Source: DATMER01 sp963741305 (GTDB lineage: Bacteria > Acidobacteriota > Thermoanaerobaculia > Multivoradales > UBA5704). From it: a stretch of DNA of 64,000 nucleotides. Within the stretch, counting starts at the first letter, position 1, and every line of letters begins with the position of its first letter. The notes beneath the pieces were generated by a model that was not told the DNA's origin, ran no database searches, and saw nothing but the letters and a program-made list of their open reading frames with translations. Made by a program: the position numbers and the translations under genes. Positions 30,252-41,473 of this stretch are shown here, one piece after another. The stretch spans positions 6,572,001-6,636,000 of the forward strand of contig CAVUHL010000003.1 of NCBI GenBank assembly GCA_963741305.1, read 5' to 3'.

Positions 30252-30836
30252 ATGGCGAACGTGAACGACCGTGAGCTGGCCATCGCCCGCATCTACAGCA
30301 AGTCGATGCTGGAGCTCGCCGAGCAGCAGGGCGAGGCCGACGACCTCCTCGGCGAGCTGCAGGAGGCGGTGAAATTCCTCGACCGCAGCCCGGAGTTCGA
30401 GCAGTTCCTGGGCAGCCCGCTGGTGGACGACGAGGACCGCTCCCGCACGCTGGAGCGCGCCTTCCGCGGCCGTGCCAGCGACCTGCTCGTCGACTCGCTC
30501 CAGGTGGTCAACCGCAAGGGCCGGCTCGGCCTGCTGCGCGCCATCGCCGAGGGCTACCGCATCGAGCACGGCCTGCTGCGCGGCATCGTCGAGGCTCATG
30601 TGCGCACGGCGGTACCGCTCAACGAAGCCCTACGGACCCGAGTGCGCGAGTCCGTCGCCCGCTACACGGGCAAGCAGCCGCGCCTGATCGAGAAGGTGGA
30701 CCCGTCGCTGATCGGCGGCATCGTCATCGAGGTCGAAGGCCGGAAGATCGACGGCAGCGTGGCGAGCCGGCTGCGCGAGCTCGGGCAGGCGTTCGAGCGG
30801 CGCGCGTCCGAAGAGATCGTCCGCGCCCGCGCCTGA
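30252..30836 (+). CDS. atpH: ATP synthase subunit delta
   Basis: 194 residues. The N-terminal helical bundle (ELAIARIYSKSMLELAEQQGEADDLLGELQEAVKFL) and C-terminal DPSLIGGIVIEVEGRKIDGSVASRLREL are the OSCP/delta signatures. Links the b stalk to the top of F1. Four-base gap after atpF. Confidence 0.93.
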   Translation: MANVNDRELAIARIYSKSMLELAEQQGEADDLLGELQEAVKFLDRSPEFEQFLGSPLVDDEDRSRTLERAFRGRASDLLVDSLQVVNRKGRLGLLRAIAEGYRIEHGLLRGIVEAHVRTAVPLNEALRTRVRESVARYTGKQPRLIEKVDPSLIGGIVIEVEGRKIDGSVASRLRELGQAFERRASEEIVRARA

Positions 30837-30875
30837 ACAAAATAGGAAATCTTTCGAGAAACACTGAGGAACAAC

Positions 30876-32600
<1,725 letters not shown>

Positions 32601-32612
32601 GAATAGATCGTC

Positions 32613-33488
32613 ATGGCGAATCGAAGAGTCCTGGTCAAGCGGCGCAAGTCGGTGCGCAACATCCGCAAGATCACGCGGACCATGCAGCTCATCGCGACCG
32701 CCCGGTTCCAGGCGGCTTTCAACCGGGCGGTGGCGACCAAGCCGTACACCGAGAAGCTGGCCGAGCTGGTGGCCGACCTCTCGCGGGCGGCCGGCAACGT
32801 CGAGCATCCGCTGCTCCAGACGCACGACGACGTGAACAGCTCGGCGGTGGTGGTGATCAGCAGCGACCGCGGCCTCGCCGGCGGCTACAACTCGAACGTG
32901 CTCCGGAGCGCCGTGGGTCACATCGAGGAGCAGCGGGGGCGAGGGGTGGTGCCGCGGGTTCACATGGTCGGCCGGAAGGGGATCAACTTCTTCAAGTTCC
33001 TGCGGCGGGACGTGGCGGAGCAGACGACGGGGCTCGGCGACAAGCCGCGCTTCGAGCAGATCGAGCCGATCGCGAACGACCTGATGGACCGCTTCATCCG
33101 CGGCGAGATCGCTTCGGCGCACGTGGTCTACATGCGCTTCCACTCAGCCGGCGTGCAGCGGCCGGCGGTGGTGCAGCTCCTGCCGCTTTCGACCGAGCAG
33201 CAGGGAGAGAAGAAAGAAGAGGCGCGGCCGGTCGAGTACGAGTTCTCGCCCGACCCCAAGCAGCTTCTCGACGAGCTGCTGCCGGCGACCGTTCGCGTGC
33301 GGCTCTTCCAGGCCTTCAACGACGCGATCGTCTCCGAGCAGGTCGCCCGCATGGTCGCGATGAAGGCGGCCACCGATGCAGCGGGCGATATGATCAAAGC
33401 GCTGACGCGGGAGTACAACCGCGCCCGGCAGACGCAGATCACCATGGAGCTTCTGGACATCGTCGGCGGCGCCAACGCCCTGTCCTGA
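32613..33488 (+). CDS. atpG: ATP synthase subunit gamma
   Basis: 291 residues. N-terminal helix KSVRNIRKITRTMQLIATARFQAA, Rossmann-like middle SSAVVVISSDRGLAGGYNSNVLR, and C-terminal helix MVAMKAATDAAGDMIKALTREYNRARQTQITMELLDIVGGANAL. The rotary shaft of F1. Standard length and order. Confidence 0.95.
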   Translation: MANRRVLVKRRKSVRNIRKITRTMQLIATARFQAAFNRAVATKPYTEKLAELVADLSRAAGNVEHPLLQTHDDVNSSAVVVISSDRGLAGGYNSNVLRSAVGHIEEQRGRGVVPRVHMVGRKGINFFKFLRRDVAEQTTGLGDKPRFEQIEPIANDLMDRFIRGEIASAHVVYMRFHSAGVQRPAVVQLLPLSTEQQGEKKEEARPVEYEFSPDPKQLLDELLPATVRVRLFQAFNDAIVSEQVARMVAMKAATDAAGDMIKALTREYNRARQTQITMELLDIVGGANALS

Positions 33489-33512
33489 GCCCTCAAAAGA
33501 TCGGAAATCAAG

Positions 33513-34988
33513 ATGCAGAACGCTCATCAAAATACGGCAGGAAACATCGGTCGGATCACGCAGGTGATCGGCTCTACGCTGGACGCCCAGTTCGCGGAGA
33601 ACCAGTTGCCGGGGATCTACAACGCCCTGCGCGTCGAGGTCGCGCGCACGGTGCTCGGCGAGACCGTGCAGGAGACGCTCTGGTGCGAGGTGGCCCAGCA
33701 TCTGGGCGGCGGACGCGTGCGCGCGGTCGCCCTCGGCTCGTCCGACGGCCTCCAGCGCGGCTCGGACATCCTCGACACCGGCGCGCCCGTCAGCGTGCCG
33801 GTGGGCATCGAGACGCTCGGCCGGGTGTTCAACATGGTCGGCGAGCCCATCGACGGCCTCGGCCCGGTAAAGGCCGGCGAGCGCCGGCCCATCCACCACG
33901 CGCCGCCGGAGCTCGAGGAGCTGTCCTCGAAAACCGAGCTGTTCGAGACGGGCATCAAGGTCATCGACCTGCTCTGCCCGCTGGTGCGCGGCGGCAAGGC
34001 CGGTCTGTTCGGCGGCGCCGGCGTAGGCAAGACCGTCATCATTCAGGAGCTGATCGCCCGTCTCGCCCGCTTCCACAGCGGCTACTCCTGCTTCGCCGGA
34101 GTGGGCGAGCGCACCCGCGAGGGCAACGACCTCTGGCTGGAAATGCAGGAGGCCAAGATCGGCGATACGGGCAAGAGCGTCATCGATCAGACCGTGATGG
34201 TGTTCGGCCAGATGAACGAGCCGCCAGGAGCGCGCCTGCGCGTGGCCCTGTCGGCGCTCACCATGGCCGAGTACTTCCGCGATCAGACCGGCGTCGATAC
34301 GCTGCTCTTCATCGACAACATCTTCCGGTTCTCGCAGGCCGGCTCCGAAGTGTCCGCGCTGCTGGGCCGCATGCCCTCGGCCGTGGGCTATCAGCCGACG
34401 CTGGGCACGGAGATGGGCGAGTTGCAGGAGCGCATCACCTCCACCAGCCGCGGGGCTGTCACCAGCATCCAGGCCATCTACGTGCCGGCCGACGACTACA
34501 CCGACCCGGCGCCCGCCACCGCGTTCGCCCACCTGGACAGCACGGTGAACCTAGAGCGGAGCATCTCGGAGAAGGGCATCTACCCGGCCGTGGACCCGCT
34601 GGCATCGAGCAGCCGCATCATCGCGCCGGAGTACATCGGCGACCGGCATTACGCGGTCGCGCGCAAGGTCCAGCAGATCCTCCAGCGCTACCGCGACCTC
34701 CAGGACATCATCGCGATTCTGGGCGTCGACGAGCTCTCCGAGGAGGACAAGATCATCGTCCGCCGGGCGCGCAAGGTCGAGCGCTTCCTGTCGCAGCCGT
34801 TCTTCGTGGCCGAGCAGTTCACCGGCCTGCCCGGCATCTACTGCTCGCGCGAGGACACGATCCGCTCCTTCGACGAGCTCTGCGACGGCAAGTGGGACCA
34901 CCTGCCCGACCAGGCGTTCATGTACGTCGGCGCGATCGAGGACGCAGCGGCGCAGGCCGAAAAGATGGCGACCCAGGACAAGAAGTAG
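33513..34988 (+). CDS. atpD: ATP synthase subunit beta
   Basis: 491 residues. Walker A GGAGVGKT, FAGVGERTREGNDL with the catalytic Glu, TLLFIDNIFRFSQAGSEVSALLGRMPSAVGYQPTL, and the YVPADDYTDPAPAT signature. Catalytic subunit making ATP. The C-terminus has IYCSREDTIRSFDELCDGKWDHLPDQAFMYVG. Standard size. Confidence 0.97.
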   Translation: MQNAHQNTAGNIGRITQVIGSTLDAQFAENQLPGIYNALRVEVARTVLGETVQETLWCEVAQHLGGGRVRAVALGSSDGLQRGSDILDTGAPVSVPVGIETLGRVFNMVGEPIDGLGPVKAGERRPIHHAPPELEELSSKTELFETGIKVIDLLCPLVRGGKAGLFGGAGVGKTVIIQELIARLARFHSGYSCFAGVGERTREGNDLWLEMQEAKIGDTGKSVIDQTVMVFGQMNEPPGARLRVALSALTMAEYFRDQTGVDTLLFIDNIFRFSQAGSEVSALLGRMPSAVGYQPTLGTEMGELQERITSTSRGAVTSIQAIYVPADDYTDPAPATAFAHLDSTVNLERSISEKGIYPAVDPLASSSRIIAPEYIGDRHYAVARKVQQILQRYRDLQDIIAILGVDELSEEDKIIVRRARKVERFLSQPFFVAEQFTGLPGIYCSREDTIRSFDELCDGKWDHLPDQAFMYVGAIEDAAAQAEKMATQDKK

Positions 34989-35003
34989 ACCGGCGAGGCG
35001 CGC

Positions 35004-35408
35004 ATGGCGAAGAACGACACGTTTCATTGCAGTGTGATCACTCCGGAGCGGGCCGTGCTGGAGGCTGACGCGACGTTCGTGGCCTTCCCGGCGCACGACG
35101 GCGAGGTCGGCATCCTGCCCGGCCGCGCGCCGCTGCTCTTCAAGATGGGCATCGGCTCGCTCCGGGTGGAAACCCCGGAGGGGAACCGCAGCTTCTTCGT
35201 GGACGGCGGCTTCGCCCAGATGGTGGAGAACCGTCTGACGCTCCTGACCGAGCAGGCGAAGGCGGTGGAGGAGATCGATCCGGCCGCGGCCGAGCGCGCG
35301 CTCGCCCAGGCCCAGGAGATGCCTTCGATCACCGACGCCGAGTTCGCAGCACGTCAGCGGGCCATCCGCCGCGCCGAGACCCAGATCCATCTAGCGGAAA
35401 CGCGCTGA
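35004..35408 (+). CDS. atpC: ATP synthase subunit epsilon
   Basis: 134 residues. Beta-sandwich N-terminus (FHCSVITPERAVLEADATFVAFPAHDGEVGILPGRAPLLFKMGIGSL) and a C-terminal helical hairpin (AAAERALAQAQEM...RQRAIRRAETQIHLAETR). Central-stalk foot and inhibitor. Last gene of the operon. Confidence 0.94.
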   Translation: MAKNDTFHCSVITPERAVLEADATFVAFPAHDGEVGILPGRAPLLFKMGIGSLRVETPEGNRSFFVDGGFAQMVENRLTLLTEQAKAVEEIDPAAAERALAQAQEMPSITDAEFAARQRAIRRAETQIHLAETR

Positions 35409-35464
35409 GCGAGTACGAGCCTCTTTTCTCCGACACCCGCACCGGCGAGGACGATCTCGAACCG

Positions 35465-35995
35465 GTGCGGGAGCACTTCCGCAAGGCAAGCCGTCCTTTC
35501 CTCCGCAATCCGTGGTCCTGGTTCGCCTGGGCCGTGCTGCTGCCGATTGCCGCTCTGATCACTCCGCTGGCGCTCCGCATGGGCGGACCTACGGCTGTTC
35601 TTTTCACTTGGTCGGGCGTGATTCTCATAGGTGGAGCGGTGGAGATCGTGGGGATCCGGAGGTCAGGCGGAGGGTTCGGAGGCGGGAGCACGCCGCTCGC
35701 TTCCTGGGTGCTGGGCGTGCAGGGCAACCTGTCGCTCGCGGCGCTCGCGCTGTCGTTCCTGCTCGTCTGGCAGGATGCGGCCTGGGCTCTCCCCGGGCTC
35801 TGGCTGCTGCTCCTGGGGCACTCCTTCTACATGCTGGGCGGGCTGGCCTTCCCGCCGTTCCGCACGACCGGCCTCATCTATCAGGTTGGCGGGCTCGCGG
35901 CGCTCTGGCCGGGAGGCTTGCCGTTGGCTGCTTTCGCCCTAGCTATGGCAGTTGGGAACCTTTGGATGGGATTTTCGATCTGGCGGGAACGCTAA
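35465..35995 (+). CDS. Hypothetical membrane protein
   Basis: 176 residues from GTG 35465. The same frame continues upstream to CTG 35405 overlapping the atpC stop (SEYEPLFSDTRTGEDDLEP), so the N-terminus may be longer and coupled to atpC. Five hydrophobic segments, for example WFAWAVLLPIAALITPLAL and LPLAAFALAMAVGNLWMGFSIW, with a Gly-rich loop RRSGGGFGGGS. No recognised family. Its stop overlaps the convergent GGDEF gene by 4 bases. It could be a cation or assembly accessory of ATP synthase, but nothing proves this. Confidence 0.7.
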   Translation: MREHFRKASRPFLRNPWSWFAWAVLLPIAALITPLALRMGGPTAVLFTWSGVILIGGAVEIVGIRRSGGGFGGGSTPLASWVLGVQGNLSLAALALSFLLVWQDAAWALPGLWLLLLGHSFYMLGGLAFPPFRTTGLIYQVGGLAALWPGGLPLAAFALAMAVGNLWMGFSIWRER

Positions 35996-37557
35996 TCCCC
36001 CGCGCTTTCGACTCTGTTCTTCCCTTTCCTCTTCGCTTGGTAGAGCACCTGATCGGCGCGGGCGATCAGCTCGGTGGGCGAGCCTCCCCTCCGCGGCAGG
36101 GCTGACGCCACCCCCACGCTCACGGTTACGACCGGGGCGACCGGCGAGCTGCCGTGCGTGATCGCCAGGTTCTCGACCGCGAGCCTGGCAGCCTCCGCGT
36201 ACTGGAGCGCGCCCCGCAGGTCGGACTCCGGCAGCACCGCCGCGAACTCTTCGCCGCCGTAGCGGGCCACCAGGTCGCCTGCCCGGCGCAGCACATCCCG
36301 CAGAGCGGTTGCCACCTGGCGGAGGCACTCGTCCCCGGCCTGATGGCCGTAAGCGTCGTTGAAGAGCTTGAACTCGTCCAGGTCGAACATCACCACCGAG
36401 ATCGGCGTGTCGTGGCGGAAGGAGCGCCGCCACTCCGTCTGCAGCGTCTCGTCGAGCTGGCGGCGGTTGGCGATGCCGGTCAGGCCGTCGATCGAGGAGA
36501 GCCGCTGGAGGCGCTGGTTCGCTTCTTCCAGCTCCTGGTTGATCGCGGCCAAGTGGATGGCGCCGGCGAGCTGGTCGGCGAAAGTCTGAAAGACCACCAG
36601 GTTCTCGGAGGAGAACGAGTCTGGCGTCGTGCTCTCCAGGTCGAAGACGCCGAGGGTGCGGTTGCGGAACCGGATCGGCACCACCAGCTCGGAGGTCACT
36701 TCCTCGTGCAGGGGTAGGTAGTCGGGGTCGATGCGCACGTCGAGCGCGAGCTGTGTCTTGCCCAGGCGCAGGGCCCGCCCCACGATGCCGGTGCGCAGCG
36801 GCCAGCGGGCCCCGGCATCCACGCGCAGCTTCAGGGTGCCGGCGCGGGCCGCGAGCTCGAACTCCGTGCGCTCTGCGTTGACGAGCAGGATGCTCACCAG
36901 CGCGAGCTCGAAGTGCTGCTGCACGTAGTGCACGATGCGGTCGAGCAGGGGGTGGAGCTCGCCCGCTTCGAGCGCCGCCTTGGAGACCTCGCTCACCCTT
37001 TCGAGCAGGAGCGCGCGGCGCTGGACCTCCTGATACAGGCGGGCGCAGGCAATGGCCCCGGCGATCTGCTCGGCCACGGTCTCCAGCAGCGGGAGCTGGT
37101 CGTGAAAGGCGCCCGGCTCGGTGCTCTCCAGGTTCAGGATCGCGACGATCCGGCCGCCATGCCGGACCGGCACGCAGAGCTCGGAACGGGCGCCGGGCAT
37201 GGTCTCCACGTAATTGGGGGAGGCGAGCACGTCGTCCAGGAGGATCGGCTCGCCCTGGAGCGCCACCTCGCCCACGATTCCTGTGCCCAGAGGCCGGGTG
37301 TAGCCGACTTTGACCGCGGACGGCACCAGGGTTGAGAGGGCCTCGCATACGAAGAACTCCTGCTCGGGATCGACCGACGCGAGGGCCACGCACGGCCAGC
37401 CGAACTTCTGCAGGAGCGTGTCCGTGATGCGCTGAAGCATCGGGCGCAGCTCGAGGTCGAGCGTCGCCGTGCGGGCGATCTCGTTGAGGGCCTCGAGCTC
37501 CCGGGACCGAGAGGTGTTGACCGCATTGGCGGCATGGGCCCCTTCGGGCTCGGTCAT
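35992..37557 (-). CDS. GAF-GAF-GGDEF diguanylate cyclase
   Basis: 521 residues from ATG 37557. Two GAF sensor domains (residues ~25-165, with SELCVPVRHGGRIVAILNLEST, and ~185-330, with SELVVPIRFRNRTLGVFDLEST), then GGDEF from ~355: DGLTGIANRRQLDE, FDLDEFKLFNDAYGHQAGDECLR and the active-site RYGGEEF. It makes c-di-GMP from GTP. An RxxD inhibitory site is not obvious upstream of GGEEF. The start overlaps the RDD gene stop (ATGA); third gene of a coupled operon. Confidence 0.93.
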   Translation of the reverse strand: MTEPEGAHAANAVNTSRSRELEALNEIARTATLDLELRPMLQRITDTLLQKFGWPCVALASVDPEQEFFVCEALSTLVPSAVKVGYTRPLGTGIVGEVALQGEPILLDDVLASPNYVETMPGARSELCVPVRHGGRIVAILNLESTEPGAFHDQLPLLETVAEQIAGAIACARLYQEVQRRALLLERVSEVSKAALEAGELHPLLDRIVHYVQQHFELALVSILLVNAERTEFELAARAGTLKLRVDAGARWPLRTGIVGRALRLGKTQLALDVRIDPDYLPLHEEVTSELVVPIRFRNRTLGVFDLESTTPDSFSSENLVVFQTFADQLAGAIHLAAINQELEEANQRLQRLSSIDGLTGIANRRQLDETLQTEWRRSFRHDTPISVVMFDLDEFKLFNDAYGHQAGDECLRQVATALRDVLRRAGDLVARYGGEEFAAVLPESDLRGALQYAEAARLAVENLAITHGSSPVAPVVTVSVGVASALPRRGGSPTELIARADQVLYQAKRKGKNRVESAGD

Positions 37558-38162
37558 CAGGCCGCCGAGCGGCTGGAGAGGGTCTCGGAGCCGCTCAAGA
37601 GATCGCTTAGAGAGCGTCCGCTGAAGGCCATCAAGAGCGGCAGCCCGAGGAGGAGGAGGGTCAGGATCCCTCCGATCCAGCGCCGGGCGGTCTGGTCGAA
37701 GGCGAGCGGCTCGCCATCCCGGCTGCGCGCGTCGAGCCCGGCCCAGGCCATTCCCGGGGTGTGGCCCCAGAATGCGAGCGGCACGACCGTGTAGAGGAAG
37801 GAAAAGGAGAGCAGAAACAGGGCCACGGCAGGCCAGTCGGAGAGGATCGGATAGACGCCCATGAAACGGCATCCGATCAGGATGCCCACCGCGACCGACG
37901 CGTGCACGATGAGATCGGCGCCCGCGGCCGAGATCCGGCTGCCGAGCCCGGCCCTTCCGGCCGGGCCTGCGGTCTCCAATTCTGGGGGCTCTTCCGGCTC
38001 GTCGAACGACAGAGTGGCCTCAGGGGGCGGGGGGGAAGCCGCGCGCGGGGCGCGCTTGCGCTCGGATATTGGTGCGGAAGGGGCGCTCCGTCCCCGCTCG
38101 GGCTCGAGCGGAAGGTCGAAGAGCAGGGGCTCGTCCGGGGTGTCCTCTTCGTGTCTCATCAT
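37557..38162 (-). CDS. RDD-family membrane protein
   Basis: 201 residues. A charged/Pro-rich N-terminal ~75 residues (RGRSAPSAPISERKRAP, SPPPPEATLSFDEPEEPPELE), then an RDD domain: GLGSRISAAGADLIVHASVAVGILIG, LFLLSFSFLYTVVPLAFWGHTPGMAWAGLDAR, and FDQTARRWIGGILTLLLLGLPLLM. RDD proteins are small membrane proteins of mostly unknown role. Its ATG overlaps the stop of the TPR gene and its stop overlaps the GGDEF start, so the three are tightly coupled. Confidence 0.85.
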   Translation of the reverse strand: MMRHEEDTPDEPLLFDLPLEPERGRSAPSAPISERKRAPRAASPPPPEATLSFDEPEEPPELETAGPAGRAGLGSRISAAGADLIVHASVAVGILIGCRFMGVYPILSDWPAVALFLLSFSFLYTVVPLAFWGHTPGMAWAGLDARSRDGEPLAFDQTARRWIGGILTLLLLGLPLLMAFSGRSLSDLLSGSETLSSRSAA

Positions 38163-40324
38163 CGCAGTGGGAGGTGCTTGACGTAGATCCGGTAGAGCAT
38201 GTCCTTGGATCGGCTCTGGTAGGTCTCCGCGAACGCGATCTGCCGCTGCAGGTCGCTGTCCTTCGGGTCGAGGCCCTGGGCCTCGCGGAGGTTCTGCAAC
38301 GCCTGTTTCGTGTCCATCCTCTGCAGGTCGCGCAGCGCCAGGTTGTAGTACGAGTCGATCATGAGCCGGGTGACGTCCCGGTTGCCCGGATCGGCCTCGT
38401 GCAGGCGCCAGAGGTCGCGCAGCGCGACCTCCCACTCGTGCTGCTCGAAGAGGTTGATCTGCGCGGAGATGGGCTCGAGCTGGCGCTTGGCGCTGGCGAG
38501 CATCTCGGCGTCGGAAGGATCGAGCCGGCCCTTCTGCTGCGCTACCTCGTAACGCTCGATGGCCTCCAGGTAGCTGCGGCCCTGATACGCATCCCGGGCC
38601 GAGGTGAGCAGCGCCAGCCGCTCCGGCGGGATCACCGGGGCAGCCGGGGCGGGCGCGGGCCCACCGGGCACCCCGGGTGCGGGGGCCGGCGACGTATCCC
38701 ACTGCGCGAGCAGCTCCTGGGCCTTCGCGTAGGACGGATCGTCCGGCTGGAGCCGGCGGAGCTGGGCGACTGCAATCGGGGTCTTGCCCCCCTTGTGGAG
38801 GTCCAGGGCGCGCGCGATCGGATCCTCTCCGGACGCCTGCGAGGCCGCCGGGTCCTCCGTCTGCGAATTGGGGAAGAGGCGGTCCTTGTTTAGGTAGACG
38901 AACGCGCCGCCGGCCAGGGCGAGCACGAGCACGGCGCTGCCGACCAGGGCAAACCTCTTGCGTGCCTTGCCCTCGCGGATGGGCACGGGCTTGACCTTTG
39001 GCTTCTGGCGTTCGGCCGCGGCCAGCTCGCTGGGATCGGGCGGGATGAGGATCTCTTCCTTGAGGTCGCCCGTGGCGGTTTCGAGGTCGAGGTCCGAGGC
39101 CGTGGGAAGCGCCGGCTGGGCCGCGGCCTCGTGACGCGGGGCGGGCCGCGAGCCGGGCACCTGGCCGGCCTCGAGCTGCTGCAGATACTCGCGGGCCGCG
39201 AAGTAGCTCGGCTGGATCTCAAGCACGCGGTGGAGCGTCTGCTTGGCGCCCTCGAGGTCGCCGGCTTCGATCTTGGCGAGGCCCTCGTGGAAGACCTCCT
39301 CGGCCTGGCGCTCGCTCTCGGCCTTGACCTTGCGCGCCTGCTCGATGCGGCGGGCGGCCTCCTGATGGTCGATGTCGATCAGGAAGATCCGCGACCAGGC
39401 ATCGATGGCGCCCTGAACGTCGCCTGCCTGGTAGGCCGTCTGGCCCTCGTCGAGGAGCTGCTTGATCCTGCGGTCGGTCTCGGAATCGCCGCTCGACAAC
39501 ATGTCGGTCTGGAAGTCGGCGGCGGAGATCAGCTCCGGATCCATGAGGGACGGAGTCGCCGCGGGTTCCGCGAAGCCGAGCAAAGGCTCGTCGAAGGTGA
39601 GATCGGGCAGCTCGGTGCCAAAACCCGCAGTATTCAGGTCCGACCCGAGGGAAGGCTCGTCGAGCGACAGCTCGAAGCCGGAATCCCGGGCGAGGAAGCC
39701 GTCGGCCGGGGGAGCAATCGGAGCAGCTGGTGCGCCGGTCAGCTCGGCAATGGCGGGATGCGAGGGATCGAGGGCGCGGACCTTGTTGATGGCGCGCTCG
39801 GCCTCCTCCCGGTTCCCCTGGCGAACGGCTTCGCGGGCCGCGTTCAGGAACTTGGTCACATACGGCTCGGCTTCCAGACGCTCCTGGGCTTCGGAGGCGA
39901 TGCGCATCAGCTCGGCATCGGCCCCGACGGCGGCCTGCTGCTGCTGGGCGAGCGTCATCAGCTCCTGGAACTGGCGTCTGTCCAGGAGGGCCTGGAAGCG
40001 GGAGCGGAGGTCGCCGGCCGGAGGGGCGGCGGCGCCGAACCCGTCCAGGTCGGGTAGGTCGATCGCCCCGGCGAATGGATCAGTGATCGCCGGGGTAGCG
40101 GGAGCGAGGAGGTCGTCCACGCTCACGGCGCCGGAGCTGTTGCGCAGCCGTTCCTGAAGCTGGCGCGCGGGCTCGAAGTGGGGGTCCATGCGCAGGACGA
40201 AGTCGCATCCCAGGAGGGCTTCCTGCCGGCTGCCCTCCGCGGCGAGCCCGAGCGTCTGCTCAAACGTGCCGAGGACGCGGTTCTGGATATCGGATGAGAG
40301 CGAAGGATTACCGGCGTATGACAT
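38159..40324 (-). CDS. TPR-repeat protein with one membrane segment
   Basis: 721 residues from ATG 40324. Many TPR-like helices (SRQEALLGCDFVLRMDPHFEPARQLQERL, GNREEAERAINKVRALDPSHPAIAELTG, GDVQGAIDAWSRIFLIDIDHQEAARRIEQA, GDLEGAKQTLHRVLEIQPSYFAAREYLQQLEAG), then a single transmembrane helix (FALVGSAVLVLALAGGAFVYL, ~475-495) and a C-terminal TPR set. Acidic linkers (FDEPLLGFAEP, LSLDEPSLGSD) separate the parts. The topology predicts a cytoplasmic N-part and a periplasmic C-part. First gene of the TPR-RDD-GGDEF operon; likely a scaffold for a signalling or envelope process. Confidence 0.85.
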   Translation of the reverse strand: MSYAGNPSLSSDIQNRVLGTFEQTLGLAAEGSRQEALLGCDFVLRMDPHFEPARQLQERLRNSSGAVSVDDLLAPATPAITDPFAGAIDLPDLDGFGAAAPPAGDLRSRFQALLDRRQFQELMTLAQQQQAAVGADAELMRIASEAQERLEAEPYVTKFLNAAREAVRQGNREEAERAINKVRALDPSHPAIAELTGAPAAPIAPPADGFLARDSGFELSLDEPSLGSDLNTAGFGTELPDLTFDEPLLGFAEPAATPSLMDPELISAADFQTDMLSSGDSETDRRIKQLLDEGQTAYQAGDVQGAIDAWSRIFLIDIDHQEAARRIEQARKVKAESERQAEEVFHEGLAKIEAGDLEGAKQTLHRVLEIQPSYFAAREYLQQLEAGQVPGSRPAPRHEAAAQPALPTASDLDLETATGDLKEEILIPPDPSELAAAERQKPKVKPVPIREGKARKRFALVGSAVLVLALAGGAFVYLNKDRLFPNSQTEDPAASQASGEDPIARALDLHKGGKTPIAVAQLRRLQPDDPSYAKAQELLAQWDTSPAPAPGVPGGPAPAPAAPVIPPERLALLTSARDAYQGRSYLEAIERYEVAQQKGRLDPSDAEMLASAKRQLEPISAQINLFEQHEWEVALRDLWRLHEADPGNRDVTRLMIDSYYNLALRDLQRMDTKQALQNLREAQGLDPKDSDLQRQIAFAETYQSRSKDMLYRIYVKHLPLR

Positions 40325-40424
40325 GGCACACAGGTAGATATACGTCCTCGGAGTCAGAAAAGTCGCGGGTATCGTAGCAGAGCGGCTCCCCCGCGGCAAT
40401 TGATCCCATCCTCCCTCTCCCCAT

Positions 40425-40454
40425 CCCTCTCCCTCACCTGCGTGAGGGAGAGGG
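40425..40454. repeat. 12-bp perfect hairpin
   Basis: CCCTCTCCCTCA (40425-40436), a 6-base loop, TGAGGGAGAGGG (40443-40454). It lies in the divergent intergenic region before ftcD and is related in sequence to the hairpin at 825-870. No T-run. Confidence 0.6.
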
Positions 40455-40487
40455 GGCCGGCGCCGCCTTCCCGTCTCCTGGGTCGAG

Positions 40488-41387
40488 ATGCCGTGCTGTA
40501 TTCTGGCGCCCGTGCTGGAGTGCGTCCCCAATGTGAGCGAGGGCCGCCGGCCCGAGGTGGTGGCCCGCCTGGCGGCGGCAGTGACCTCGGTCCCGGGGGT
40601 CCGGCTGCTGGACCTCTCCTCCGATCCCGACCACAACCGTTCGGTGCTGACCCTGACCGGAGAGCCCGGGGACCTCCGCGCCGGGCTCCTCGCCCTCTAC
40701 GACTCGGCGCTCCGCGAGATCGACCTCACTCGGCACTCGGGAGTGCATCCCCGGGTGGGAGCCGTGGACGTGACTCCCTTAATCCCTCTTGGGGACACGC
40801 CCATGAAAGAGGCCGTGGCCGCGGCCGAGGCCCTCGCCTCCGAGGTGGCGGAGCGCTTCGGCCTGCCGGTCTACCTCTACGAACAGGCTGCCCGTACGCC
40901 GGACCGCCGCCGGCTGGCGGATATCCGCCGCGGAGGCTTCGAAGGCTTCCCTGCCAAAATGGCCGACCCGGCCTGGACCCCCGACTTCGGACCCGCCCGG
41001 GTCCACCCCACCGCCGGAGTGACCGTCATCGGAGCGCGTTTCTTCCTGATCGCCTTCAATGTCGTGCTGGAGACGGCCGACGTCGCCATCGCCAAGGCCA
41101 TCGCCCGCAAGGTGAGGGAATCGGGAGGAGGGCTGCCGTCCGTGAGGGCCATGGGCGTCTACCTGGAGAGCCGTGGGCGGGCGCAGGTGAGCATGAACCT
41201 GGTGGATTTCCGGCAGACTTCAGTCTTGACCGCGTTCCACCGGGTCCGCCAGGAGGCCGAGGCGCTGGGGACCCGGGTTCTGGAAAGCGAGCTCATCGGG
41301 CTGATGCCGGAGGAGGCGGCTCTGAGGATCGTGGCTGAGGCGCTGAAGCTGCCGAGGTTTGGGATGGATCGGATCGTGAGCGCTTAG
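40488..41387 (+). CDS. ftcD: Glutamate formimidoyltransferase
   Basis: 299 residues. LECVPNVSEGRRPEVV at the start, SSDPDHNRSVLTLTG, REIDLTRHSGVHPRVGAVDVTPLIPL with the catalytic-site His residues, and RGGFEGFPAKM plus DFGPARVHPTAGVTVIGAR match the N-terminal formiminotransferase domain. The cyclodeaminase half is absent, so it is a stand-alone enzyme moving the formimino group from formiminoglutamate to tetrahydrofolate in histidine degradation. A GTG at 40512 (LECVPNVSEG) is an alternative start. No other hut genes are seen. Confidence 0.93.
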   Translation: MPCCILAPVLECVPNVSEGRRPEVVARLAAAVTSVPGVRLLDLSSDPDHNRSVLTLTGEPGDLRAGLLALYDSALREIDLTRHSGVHPRVGAVDVTPLIPLGDTPMKEAVAAAEALASEVAERFGLPVYLYEQAARTPDRRRLADIRRGGFEGFPAKMADPAWTPDFGPARVHPTAGVTVIGARFFLIAFNVVLETADVAIAKAIARKVRESGGGLPSVRAMGVYLESRGRAQVSMNLVDFRQTSVLTAFHRVRQEAEALGTRVLESELIGLMPEEAALRIVAEALKLPRFGMDRIVSA

Positions 41388-41424
41388 GGCTCTGCCCGAG
41401 ATGCTCATCTGTCCCATCATCTAG

Positions 41425-41453
41425 TTGAGATGCACGGCATATTCCCGTACACT
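41425..41453 (+). promoter_or_regulatory. Sigma70-like promoter of the tacA-tacT pair
   Basis: TTGAGA (41425-41430), 17-base spacer, TACACT (41448-41453). It lies 21 bases before the antitoxin ATG, which has AAGGAGG upstream. Confidence 0.7.
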
Positions 41454-41473
41454 GGGAGCGAAGGAGGTGTGCA

